Assembly (NCBI RefSeq): GCF_002929555.1
Contig: NZ_PJJP01000038.1
Span: 131,409 to 195,408 of the forward strand
Length of the DNA stretch: 64,000 nucleotides
Direction: 5' to 3'
Origin: Cryobacterium sp. N22
GTDB lineage: Bacteria; Actinomycetota; Actinomycetes; Actinomycetales; Microbacteriaceae
Shown here: piece after piece, positions 8,362 through 16,442 of the stretch
How the letters are laid out: each line of letters begins with the position of its first letter
Position numbering within the stretch: position 1 is the stretch's first letter
Position numbers and translations under genes: made by a program
Notes under the pieces: generated by a model
Database searches by the model: none
What the model was told of the DNA's origin: nothing
Seen by the model: the letters and a program-made list of their open reading frames with translations, nothing else

Positions 8362-8999
8362 GCGGTCTCCTCGAGTTCGATGCGCAGGGTCGCGGCAACC
8401 TCTTCGGTCTGGCGAGGCATGTTGACGAAGGCGCCGACGCCCTCGGCGGAGAAGACCAGTTGCACGAACTGGGCGGCACCGGGCGGGAACACGGCGAAGA
8501 CCGTGCGCTCCTCGATGGTGGCTTCAGCGTCGCCCGGGTCGCGGCGGGAGATGAAGTTGTGCGCGGCGACGAACGGTCCGGCGGCAACCTCACCCTGCCA
8601 GGTGGTGACGCCGAGGTACTCGGTGCCCGGGAAGCGCCGGCCCTCGTCGGCCTGCAGCTCTGCCAAGTACGTCGCGGCGGCATCCTCGCTGGAGAGGCCG
8701 GCGCCGATGTCGGTGAGTTCGAAGCCAAGGGCACAGGAGGCCCGGCCGGACTCCGGGTACGGGATCCACACGGCGCAGCTCACGCGCGGGTTACCGATAC
8801 CGGCGAGCCGCACCTGCAGCGTCTTCAGCTGCTCGCCGAGCGTGCGGCGACTGACGGCATCCGTCACCACCTCGGCGGCGAGGACCTCACCCCACAGTGC
8901 GGTCTCTGGGCCGCCGAGCGGAATCGGATACCAGGTCTGGTCGGCGTTGACGCTGAGGTCGACGATGTCCCTGTTGGGAAGCGGGGTACGCGAAGTCAT
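8358..8999 (-). CDS. Small soluble protein, T7SS operon (copy 1 of a related pair)
   Basis: A 213-residue soluble protein starting at ATG 8999, four bases after the stop of the 444-residue substrate-like gene. It contains LSVNADQTWYPIPLGGPETA near the N-terminus, a central domain with VSCAVWIPYPESG, and a C-terminal TVFAVFPPGAAQFVQLVFSA. These three blocks correspond to blocks in the next gene, indicating an old duplication. Lying immediately downstream of a large T7SS substrate gene is where an immunity protein or a chaperone would be expected. The sequence itself does not decide between these. Confidence 0.65.
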   Translation of the reverse strand: MTSRTPLPNRDIVDLSVNADQTWYPIPLGGPETALWGEVLAAEVVTDAVSRRTLGEQLKTLQVRLAGIGNPRVSCAVWIPYPESGRASCALGFELTDIGAGLSSEDAAATYLAELQADEGRRFPGTEYLGVTTWQGEVAAGPFVAAHNFISRRDPGDAEATIEERTVFAVFPPGAAQFVQLVFSAEGVGAFVNMPRQTEEVAATLRIELEETA

Positions 9000-9003
9000 C
9001 GGT

Positions 9004-10338
9004 CTATTCTCTCCCGAATGTCTTGCCGACCTGGTCTACGACGCCGGAGTAGTCACCGAGGAACGGCTCCATCGGGTTCTCCATCAGGCCGTCGACGGCC
9101 TTGTACATGGTGTTCACCTGGTACGTCGACAGCATGACGCCCTGGATGACCATGGGCCCGTCGAGAAGGTTCGGCGCCTTCGCGGCCATCCGGTAGAAGT
9201 CCAGCAGGTCGGTGTTGAGCTTCAGCAGATTGGTGGGCGCGAAGTTGTCGAGTGTGGGAAGCGCCTTCTCGGCCGCCTCGCGCAACAACTGCGCGGGGGA
9301 CGCGCCCGCGGTGAATTCGGGCTTGAAGGACTTCTTGAATGCCTCGGCCAGCGAATCCTTGAAAGGCTTCGCCACGGTGGCTGCCGCGTTGTCGACGCTC
9401 ATGAACGCCGAGCTGTGCCGGCCGACGCCGCTGATCTGTCGGCTAAGGGCCGGAGCGCCGTCGAGGCTGTTCGCCGCCTTGGTGATCATCGACGCGCGCA
9501 GGTACTTGGCGCCGATCGAGAAGATCTTGCCGCCGAAGACCGACAGCACCGCGCCGACAGCAGCACCGGCAACTGCCCACCAGCTGCCGTCACCGTTGAT
9601 GGCCTTGACGGTGGCCTCGATGAGGGTGAGCACCGCGCCGACGGCGGCGAGCACCAGCAGCACCTGCCCCAGGATGGGCACCCAGGCCAGGAAGATGGCG
9701 AGCACGCCGGCCCAGTCGCAGATGACCTTGAGGATGTCGAGTGCCTTGGCGCCCCAGTCATCCCACCAGGTGTCGTTGAGGTCCTGGCTCTTCTTGCCCT
9801 CGACGACCTCGAGGATCGCGGTGATGGCCGTCTCGGCCGCCTGGTTCTTCACCGCAAGAGCCGCCTGCCACTCCCCTTGGGCGGCTTGCAACGCCTTGCC
9901 GGCGGCCTGGGCGGCTTCGTCGGCCTTGTCGGCGGCGGCAGTGTCGGTGGCGCTGGTCTCCGGGGTGGCGGTCTCGGCCGTGGCGGCGGTGCGCGACGCG
10001 GTGCGGCTGGCCGTCTCGGATTCGGATTCCTTGTCGCCGATGTTCGCGATGGCGGTGTTGGCGGAGTCCTGGGCGATGCGCAGCTGAGCCGAGTAGGTGA
10101 TCAGGGCCTGCGCGGTGCCGGCGTAGCGGTCCTTGGCCTTGGTGATGTCGTCGGCGACCTTGCCGGCCTCCTCGCGGATCGCGTCGATGGCCTTGGACGT
10201 CATGCCCTCAACCGACTTGATCGAGTTGAGGGTGGTCACCGAGCGGGTGATGGCGTTGGCGATCTCGGCGTAGTGCTGCGCCTTGGTGCGCAACAGGTCG
10301 GGATTACCCTCGAGTGCACGGAATTCGGTGTCGGTCAT
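9004..10338 (-). CDS. T7SS substrate-like protein with WXG-type leader
   Basis: The ATG at 10338 has a good ribosome site (GAAGGAA) and yields 444 residues; a longer open frame upstream lacks one. Residues 1-100 form a helical leader beginning GNPDLLRTKAQHYAEIANAI, matching the putative T7SS secretion-signal domain of actinobacterial polymorphic toxins. A Ser/Thr/Ala-rich linker (ESETASRTASRTAATAET) and a helix containing WWDDWG follow. Residues about 200-275 are strongly hydrophobic with Gly-rich turns (VPILGQVLLVLAAVGAVLTL). The last 160 residues (VGRHSSAFMSVDNAAATVAK onward) are an unrecognised domain. It is either an exported effector, with the C-terminus as the active part, or a structural substrate. 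No known toxin motif was seen. Confidence 0.75.
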   Translation of the reverse strand: MTDTEFRALEGNPDLLRTKAQHYAEIANAITRSVTTLNSIKSVEGMTSKAIDAIREEAGKVADDITKAKDRYAGTAQALITYSAQLRIAQDSANTAIANIGDKESESETASRTASRTAATAETATPETSATDTAAADKADEAAQAAGKALQAAQGEWQAALAVKNQAAETAITAILEVVEGKKSQDLNDTWWDDWGAKALDILKVICDWAGVLAIFLAWVPILGQVLLVLAAVGAVLTLIEATVKAINGDGSWWAVAGAAVGAVLSVFGGKIFSIGAKYLRASMITKAANSLDGAPALSRQISGVGRHSSAFMSVDNAAATVAKPFKDSLAEAFKKSFKPEFTAGASPAQLLREAAEKALPTLDNFAPTNLLKLNTDLLDFYRMAAKAPNLLDGPMVIQGVMLSTYQVNTMYKAVDGLMENPMEPFLGDYSGVVDQVGKTFGRE

Positions 10339-10405
10339 GATGATTCCTTCGGCAGGCTGCGGGAAGATCTCGGGGTGGCCCGGCGGGCGGATCGCGGCAT
10401 GGGCG

Positions 10406-10720
10406 TCACTTCGGGGTGGCGGTCTGCTGCGGCGGGGCCGAGTCGGTGAGCGCCTTCGCGAGGCCGTCATCCACCTGGGTGAACCCGTCGGTGATGCCGT
10501 CGATCTTCTTGCGCAGCGCCTCGACGGCTTCGGTCATGGCCTTGCGCTTGTCGTTCCACTTGTGCGCGAAGTCTTCCACGTGGTTGCCGAGGTTGTCGTG
10601 GCCGGTGGCCGTGGACACATCGTTGCTGAAGTCGTCTGCATTGGTGAATTCCTTCACGACGGCGTCCAGGTCGTCCCGCAGCTGATGAAGCAGCTGCAGG
10701 TTGATGATGAGATCACTCAT
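10406..10720 (-). CDS. WXG100-like protein (104 aa)
   Basis: A small helical protein beginning MSDLIINLQLLHQLRDDLDA. It has the two-helix ESX layout with HKWNDKRKAM at the turn, close to W-x-D/G variants, and a disordered tail (DSAPPQQTATPK). A very strong ribosome site (AGGGGGA) precedes the ATG at 10720. It is the first gene of the run that continues through the 444-residue substrate to the two six-TM proteins. It is probably exported itself or acts as the partner that targets the larger substrate. The repeat array upstream presumably contains or borders its promoter. Confidence 0.8.
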   Translation of the reverse strand: MSDLIINLQLLHQLRDDLDAVVKEFTNADDFSNDVSTATGHDNLGNHVEDFAHKWNDKRKAMTEAVEALRKKIDGITDGFTQVDDGLAKALTDSAPPQQTATPK

Positions 10721-10854
10721 GATCGATTCCCCCTAAGTGTTCGGCTTGACCGGCTGCGCCGCGACGGATGCGCGTTGGCTGGCTGCCTGTTAGCACAGTA
10801 CCGAACCCGGCGAATGGGTTCGATGGGCAGCGGTCCCCATCACAGTGCCCACTG

Positions 10855-11395
10855 CCGGTCTCGACCAACGAGATGGTCGCGACCAGCCGCTGATCGAGCC
10901 TGTCGAGATCCCGCGAGCCGGGCACGTTCGCGAGGCCAGGTCGCCAGGTCTCGACAAGCTCGACCAACGAGATGGTCGCGACCCATACGTTGATCGAGCC
11001 TGTCGAGATCCCGCGAGCCGGGCACGTCCGCGAGGCCAGGTCGCCAGGTCTCGACAAGCTCGACCAACGAGATGGTCGCGACCCACACACCGGCCCGACC
11101 AACGAGATGGTCGCGACCCACCGTTGGTCGAGCCTGTCGAGATCCCGCGAGCCGGGCACGTTCGCGAGGCCAGGTCGCCAGGTCTCGACAAGCTCGACCA
11201 ACGAGATGGTCGCGACCCATACGTTGATCGAGCCTGTCGAGATCCCGCGAGCCGGGCACGTCCGCGAGGCCAGGTCGCCAGGTCTCGACAAGCTCGACCA
11301 ACGAGATGGTCGCGACCCAAACACCGGCCCGACCAACGAGATGGTCGCGACCAACCGTTGATCGAGCCTGTCGAGATCCCGCGAGCCGAGAGTCC
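10855..11395. repeat. Repeat array with 234-bp higher-order duplication inside the T7SS locus
   Basis: Arms of the TCTCGACAAGCTCGACCAAC type alternate with TTGATCGAGCCTGTCGAGAT arms, separated by a GC-rich spacer with core GCGAGCCGGGCACGT. The word ACGTTGATCGAGCCTGTCGA occurs at 10987 and 11221. The whole segment, including a shorter truncated unit near 11085-11115, is therefore duplicated with a 234-base period. The array fills the space between the EssC gene and the WXG100-like gene (10721-11409). No gene is supported within it. Confidence 0.9.
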
Positions 11396-11409
11396 AGCGC
11401 GAGTCAGCG

Positions 11410-14400
11410 TCACGAGAGCAACGGCAGCTGCACGCGCACGAAGTTGCCCTTGGCGATGAGCACGCCACGGCCGGGCGGGAACTCCGCCCGGTTCATCCGC
11501 GGCAGCGCGGTCTTCAGCAGGATGTCGCCCTCCACCGATTCGGGCTGCAACAGCAGTCCGCGGCGGGCGTTCTTGATCTCGCCGAACAGCGGCCAGGACG
11601 AGTTCCAGGCGCTGGTCTCGGCCTCGGCGAGCAGGAAGTGGTCGCTGCGCTTGACCGCCCGGGTGAGCTCGAGGATGCCGCCGTCCGCCGGCGTCTGCAG
11701 GAAGTCGCCCAGACTCTCCACGAACACGGCGATGCGGCCCTCGGTGTCGGGGTCGGCCACCGCCGCCGCGAGGTCCTTGGCCAGCGCCGCGATGGCGTCG
11801 ACGGTGGTCGCGGCCTCGGTCCACAGGCCCAGCCGGGAAATCGGCGAGCGGGCGTTGCCGAAGTAGTACAGCCGGGCATCCGGTTCGAACCGCTTGAACG
11901 CCAGCGCGATCGATTCGATGGCGGTGCTGCGACCACTGGCCGGCGGACCGGCCAGCAGCAGGGTGCCGGAAGGCTCGAAACCGGCCGGGCCCAAGTCGAT
12001 GTCGCCGAGACCGAGTACCACTCGGTCGCCGACCCGGGCGGGCAGCTGCGCCTGCGGGAACTCCTTGGGCAGCGCACCGATCGTCGGCGCCTCGGCGACA
12101 CCCGCGCGGCGCATGGCGTCGGCGAGCCGCTTGGTGGCGGCGGACTGCGCGGATTGTGCGGACAGGCCACCAAGGATGGCGATCTGGGTCTCGAAGCCGT
12201 CCACGATGGCGCGGCCGGCGGGTGACTTGATGCTGAGGATGTCGCCGGGCACGTCGAGCATGCCGTAGCCGTCGTCGGCCAGGCGCAGCACCACCTTGCG
12301 CTGGATCGCCGAGGAGATCGACGCGGGCACGGCGCCGGCCCGGTCGGCGGTGATCGCCACGTGCATGCCCAGCTGGCGGCCGTCGGAGAGGATGTCCTTG
12401 AAGACGTCGAACCACTGGGCGCGGCCGGCCATGATCTCGAAGTCGTTGCGGAAGTTGGGGAACCCGTCGATGAGCAGCAGGATGCGCGGCTCGGCCGGCT
12501 GGTTGGCCAGCTGACGGTACTCGGTGATGTTCGACGCATTCGCCTCGGCGTAGAGCGCCTTGCGGCGGTCGATCTCGCCCTGCAGGGTGCGGAACAACCG
12601 CACGACACGTTCGACGTCCTCACCCATGATGATCGAGCCCACGTGCGGCAGCTGGTCGAGCATGCGCAGGCTGCCGGCACCGAAGTCGAGCCCGTACACG
12701 TGCACCGGGCCGCCGCGCGGGGTGATCGCGGCCGCGCAGGCAAGGGTGCGTAGCACCGCGGACTTGCCGGAACCGCCGGTGCCGAAGATGGAGATGTGGC
12801 CGTCGATGTCGGGCCGGAAGTACGCGGAGACCTGCTGCTGCTGCTCGGCGATGTCGGAGACACCGAGCAGGAGTTCGGCATCCGTGCGCTGCCGCAGCAG
12901 GCTGAGGTCGTAGGCGCCGGCGAGTTCGTCGAGCCACGGCCGGCGGGGCGCGGGGATGCCGGCGCCGGCGTTGGCAGCGACGATGGTGGTGACCAGGCGC
13001 TGCTGGTCGGTGGGGCCGAGGTCGCGGTCCTCGTCGACGTAGTCGACCGCTCGGGGTTCCTCCCAGCGGCTTTCGGCGCCGAAGCGCAGCTCGTGCACGT
13101 CGATGCCGGCCCGGTCGGGTTCGCGGCTGGTCCAACCGCCGGCGTAGGCGGACTGGAACTGCGCGAGCCGGCCGGGGCCGGTCTTCGCGACGCCGCGGCC
13201 GGGGATGGCGGGGTCGAAGTGGGCGGACTCCTTGGTGCCGATCACGTCGGTGCTGTCGGACTCGTCGGCCATCCGCAGGGCGATGCGCAGCGGGGTGTTG
13301 GCGCGCAGGTTGTCTTTGATCACGCCGGCGGGGCGCTGGGTGGCCATGATCAGGTGGATGCCCAGCGACCGGCCGCGCTGGGCGATGTCGACGACACCGT
13401 CGACGAACTCGGGCACCTCGGTGGCCAGGGCGGCGAACTCGTCGATGACCAGCACCAGGGCGGGCGGGCTGTCGGGGTCGCCGCGCTTCTCCAGCTCGAG
13501 CAGGTCCTTGGCCTTCTTGCGGTTGAGCAGGTGCTCGCGGTGGTGCAGTTCGGCGCGCAGGCTGGTGAGCGCGCGGCGCACCAGGTGCGGGCTGAGGTCG
13601 GTGACCAGGCCCACGCAGTGCGGCAGGGTGACGCAGTCGGCGAACGCCGAGCCGCCCTTGTAGTCCACGAACAGGAAGGTGACCCGGTCGGGGCTGTACT
13701 CGGCGGCCATGCCGAGCACCCAGGCCTGCAGGAACTCGCTCTTGCCGGCGCCGGTGGTGCCACCGACGAGGGCGTGCGGGCCCTGGGTGCGGAGGTCCAG
13801 GTGCATGGCGTCGACACCGGCGGAGCCGATGATGGCGCGCAGTTTGCCGGCCCGGCGGGGCTTGGGGGTGCCGCCGCTTCGGTCGTGGATCGAGGTGTTC
13901 TGCTGCCACCGGTCGATGACGGCGGCGCTGGTCTCGACCATGTCGTGGCCGAGCAGGGTGACCAGGGACACCGTGCGGGGCAGGTCGCTGGCGTCGGCGA
14001 CGAGGGCGCCGGCGTCGATGACCGGGGCCATCCGCTTGGCGAATTCGAGGGCGGTGGCCGAGTCGACCTGTTCGGTGGCGACGTTGTCGATGGTCTCGCC
14101 CAGGCGCACGAAGCCCACGGTGGCGATGCCGGGTTCGTCGCCCAGGTGCAGGTAGGTGCGGCAGACGGCGGGCAGCGCCGCCACGGTCGGGCCGATCCAA
14201 ATGGGGTACACCCCGGCGTCGGCGGCGATCTCAGCGAGCTGCACGAGCCGGGCCCGGTCGATGGCCACGTCGTCGGAGATCAGCAGCACGATCGCGGGGA
14301 TCGGGGACTTGGTGCCCTCATGGGTGCCGGATCCGCCGACCTCGCCGCCGCGCTCGAGCGCGGCATCCGTTTGCACCATGGCACCGCGGCGGCTGGCCTT

Positions 14401-15885
14401 GGCCTGGGCGAGGCGCTGCTCCACGACTCCCTCGATGCCGGAGAGCACCGCGCTGGCGCTGGCGGCGCTGTCGGCGAGGTGGCTGCCCTCGATGGGGCTG
14501 TGCGGGGAGGAGGTGTGCGGCATCCACTTGAGCCACTCCAGCTCACGGGACCAACGCGGTGTGACGAGGGAGGCCACGACGAGTTCCGCGGGTGAGTGCA
14601 GGGCGGTGAGCTGCACCAGGATCGAGTTGATCGACCCCATCGCCTGGGCGGGTGAGCCGGCGATGCCCAGCGCGCCGGAGTCGTAGAGGTTGTCGATCAG
14701 CGGCACGCCGTCGAGGGTGCGGTTGGCGTCGACCACTTCGGTGAGCTTGGCCTCGAACTCCGGCAGCATGTCGCCGCGGCTGGAGTCGGAGATGGTGTTG
14801 CGGGAGTTCATGGTGCCGCAGCCCAGCCGCACGTTCAGGAACGACCAGTGTTCGGGCCGGCGGGTCCAGAGCATCGGCCCGCGGTTCATGGCGTGCTCGT
14901 GCGCTTCCAGGGTGGAGGGGGATTCCTTGAGCCGCAGCTCGTGTTCGATCACCCGTTCGGTGGCCAGCCGGGCGGTGAGCACCTCGAGGCGGGCGCCGAA
15001 CTTGGCCACGGCCTTGGCCATCCGGCGTTTGTCGCGGCCCTTGGTGGTCAGGAAGTTACCGATCAGCATGACCGGGGAGAGCAGGCAGAACAGCAGCGTG
15101 GTGGGGCTCTTGGTGAGCGCGAACATGGCCCCGCCCAGCAGCAGCGGGGTGATCATCGCCAGCAGCGGGAACGGTGCGTCTTCCTTCTCGGTGGGCACCT
15201 CCGGTGAGATGAACTCCTGGCCGAGGTAGCGCTTCTCCACCTTGGGCGACCGGTTGAAGAAGATCGGGCCGGGCTTGGGCGCGCTTTCGGGCGCGGCGCC
15301 GGCGACCAGGCTGATCTCCACCTCGGAGTCGCCGAGCAGCAGCCGTTCGGTCTTGGCGATGCGCAGCCGGGCCACGATGCCGCCGTCCACGACCACCCCG
15401 TTGGCGCTGCCCAGGTCGATGACCTCCACGGCCTCGCCGATCTCCAGTCGCACGTGCTTCTTCGACACCAGGCTGTCGTGCAGCACGATGTCGCAGGCGT
15501 CGTCGCGGCCCACCAGCAGGCTGCCGGGCGCCAGCGGGAACTCGCGGCCCTCGTCCGGCCCGGACAACACCTTGAGCTGCGCGACCGGGGCCACCGTCAA
15601 CGTTGACGGGGCCTGGTAGAGCACGCCGGCGTCGGCGAGGCTCACGGATGCGCCGGAGCCGATCCACGCCTCCCCCACCGGGCCGTCCGGCGGCAGGGTG
15701 AGCGGCACGCTCTGGCCGGGCAGCGTCGCCCGCAGGGTGAGGAACCGGTCCGGCGAGTGCGTGGTCTGCGCATCGACCCGGCTGATGGTGCCGGCGATTT
15801 CGGAGATCGTGGCTGCCGCATCCGCGGTGACGATTATGTCGCTGGCGGCGCCGTTGGGGCGAACCAGGGTGAGCTTGAGGCGCAT
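11410..15885 (-). CDS. essC: FHA-EssC/EccC-type T7SS motor ATPase
   Basis: A 1491-residue FtsK/SpoIIIE-family ATPase, the motor of type VII secretion. Residues 1-95 look like an extra N-terminal beta domain. Residues about 105-195 are an FHA domain (LLVGRDDACDIVL, then the SKKHVRLEI strand), which reads phospho-threonine. Two membrane segments span about 240-280. The first ATPase domain has Walker A GGTTGAGKS (708-716) and Walker B LVIDEF (812-817). The second has GTGGSGKS (1035-1042) with IDG instead of IDE. The third keeps only GPPASGRS (about 1313-1320), in which lysine is replaced, so it is probably inactive. The FHA-plus-three-ATPase layout is closer to firmicute EssC than to mycobacterial EccCa/EccCb. 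It is downstream of two small membrane protein genes in the same direction. Confidence 0.93.
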   Translation of the reverse strand: MRLKLTLVRPNGAASDIIVTADAAATISEIAGTISRVDAQTTHSPDRFLTLRATLPGQSVPLTLPPDGPVGEAWIGSGASVSLADAGVLYQAPSTLTVAPVAQLKVLSGPDEGREFPLAPGSLLVGRDDACDIVLHDSLVSKKHVRLEIGEAVEVIDLGSANGVVVDGGIVARLRIAKTERLLLGDSEVEISLVAGAAPESAPKPGPIFFNRSPKVEKRYLGQEFISPEVPTEKEDAPFPLLAMITPLLLGGAMFALTKSPTTLLFCLLSPVMLIGNFLTTKGRDKRRMAKAVAKFGARLEVLTARLATERVIEHELRLKESPSTLEAHEHAMNRGPMLWTRRPEHWSFLNVRLGCGTMNSRNTISDSSRGDMLPEFEAKLTEVVDANRTLDGVPLIDNLYDSGALGIAGSPAQAMGSINSILVQLTALHSPAELVVASLVTPRWSRELEWLKWMPHTSSPHSPIEGSHLADSAASASAVLSGIEGVVEQRLAQAKASRRGAMVQTDAALERGGEVGGSGTHEGTKSPIPAIVLLISDDVAIDRARLVQLAEIAADAGVYPIWIGPTVAALPAVCRTYLHLGDEPGIATVGFVRLGETIDNVATEQVDSATALEFAKRMAPVIDAGALVADASDLPRTVSLVTLLGHDMVETSAAVIDRWQQNTSIHDRSGGTPKPRRAGKLRAIIGSAGVDAMHLDLRTQGPHALVGGTTGAGKSEFLQAWVLGMAAEYSPDRVTFLFVDYKGGSAFADCVTLPHCVGLVTDLSPHLVRRALTSLRAELHHREHLLNRKKAKDLLELEKRGDPDSPPALVLVIDEFAALATEVPEFVDGVVDIAQRGRSLGIHLIMATQRPAGVIKDNLRANTPLRIALRMADESDSTDVIGTKESAHFDPAIPGRGVAKTGPGRLAQFQSAYAGGWTSREPDRAGIDVHELRFGAESRWEEPRAVDYVDEDRDLGPTDQQRLVTTIVAANAGAGIPAPRRPWLDELAGAYDLSLLRQRTDAELLLGVSDIAEQQQQVSAYFRPDIDGHISIFGTGGSGKSAVLRTLACAAAITPRGGPVHVYGLDFGAGSLRMLDQLPHVGSIIMGEDVERVVRLFRTLQGEIDRRKALYAEANASNITEYRQLANQPAEPRILLLIDGFPNFRNDFEIMAGRAQWFDVFKDILSDGRQLGMHVAITADRAGAVPASISSAIQRKVVLRLADDGYGMLDVPGDILSIKSPAGRAIVDGFETQIAILGGLSAQSAQSAATKRLADAMRRAGVAEAPTIGALPKEFPQAQLPARVGDRVVLGLGDIDLGPAGFEPSGTLLLAGPPASGRSTAIESIALAFKRFEPDARLYYFGNARSPISRLGLWTEAATTVDAIAALAKDLAAAVADPDTEGRIAVFVESLGDFLQTPADGGILELTRAVKRSDHFLLAEAETSAWNSSWPLFGEIKNARRGLLLQPESVEGDILLKTALPRMNRAEFPPGRGVLIAKGNFVRVQLPLLS

Positions 15886-15926
15886 TCAGTTCCTATGTCA
15901 GTAGAGCTGGTGGTGCGGGGACGGGG

Positions 15927-16415
15927 CTATTCGCCGCGGCGTTCCCACGGCCAGAGCGGCCGGCCGTGCTCGCCGTAGTGCGAGGCCAGCAGGATCGAGT
16001 ACACGAGCGCGACGAGAAACGCCAGTGCTCCCACGGTGAGGGCGAACGGGCTGGCGAGCATGCCGCCCGCGAACAGGATCACGCCGAACGGCTCACCGTT
16101 GCCGGCGGCCACGAGGATGGCGCCGGTGGCGATGAACAGGCCGTATGCGGCGATGCCGGTGGCAACGGCAAACCCCACCACGACACGTTGCTTGTCGGGT
16201 GGGGTCTTGACGCCGAGAACGATCAGCATGAGCAGCACCAGCAGAACGGCGACGATCGTCATGGTGGGGCCCACCAGCGGGCCGGCCGACCTGTCGGGGA
16301 TGACCTCGAGGTTGGTGGCCAGGCTGATCAGGCCGAACGAGGCCACCAGCAGTGCGGCGTAGAGCACGGTCGCGAAAACCGCGACGATGGTCGCGTATTT
16401 CTGGTAATCGCGCAT
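15927..16415 (-). CDS. Four-TM membrane protein upstream of EssC
   Basis: A 162-residue hydrophobic protein with about four membrane segments (for example IVAVFATVLYAALLVASFGL). It has a basic cytoplasmic loop after segment two (GVKTPPDKQRVVV) and a short charged tail (LWPWERRGE). The ATG at 16415 was chosen because GGGGGAG precedes it; an earlier in-frame codon at 16433 lacks this. It sits 41 bases ahead of the EssC gene in the same direction. A small membrane partner of the ATPase is plausible but unproven. I do not recognise the family with certainty. Confidence 0.65.
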   Translation of the reverse strand: MRDYQKYATIVAVFATVLYAALLVASFGLISLATNLEVIPDRSAGPLVGPTMTIVAVLLVLLMLIVLGVKTPPDKQRVVVGFAVATGIAAYGLFIATGAILVAAGNGEPFGVILFAGGMLASPFALTVGALAFLVALVYSILLASHYGEHGRPLWPWERRGE

Positions 16416-16442
16416 TCTGTGCTCCCCCCGCACTGCCGACGG

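Noticed and set aside
7888-10449. 853-codon plus-strand open frame
   Set aside because: Spans four real minus-strand genes and their junctions; explained by high third-position GC.
10713-11468. Long open frames through the repeat array (both strands)
   Set aside because: They read the same repeated words in tandem (for example DLDRLDQR), without a ribosome site or family match; an artefact of repeat length.
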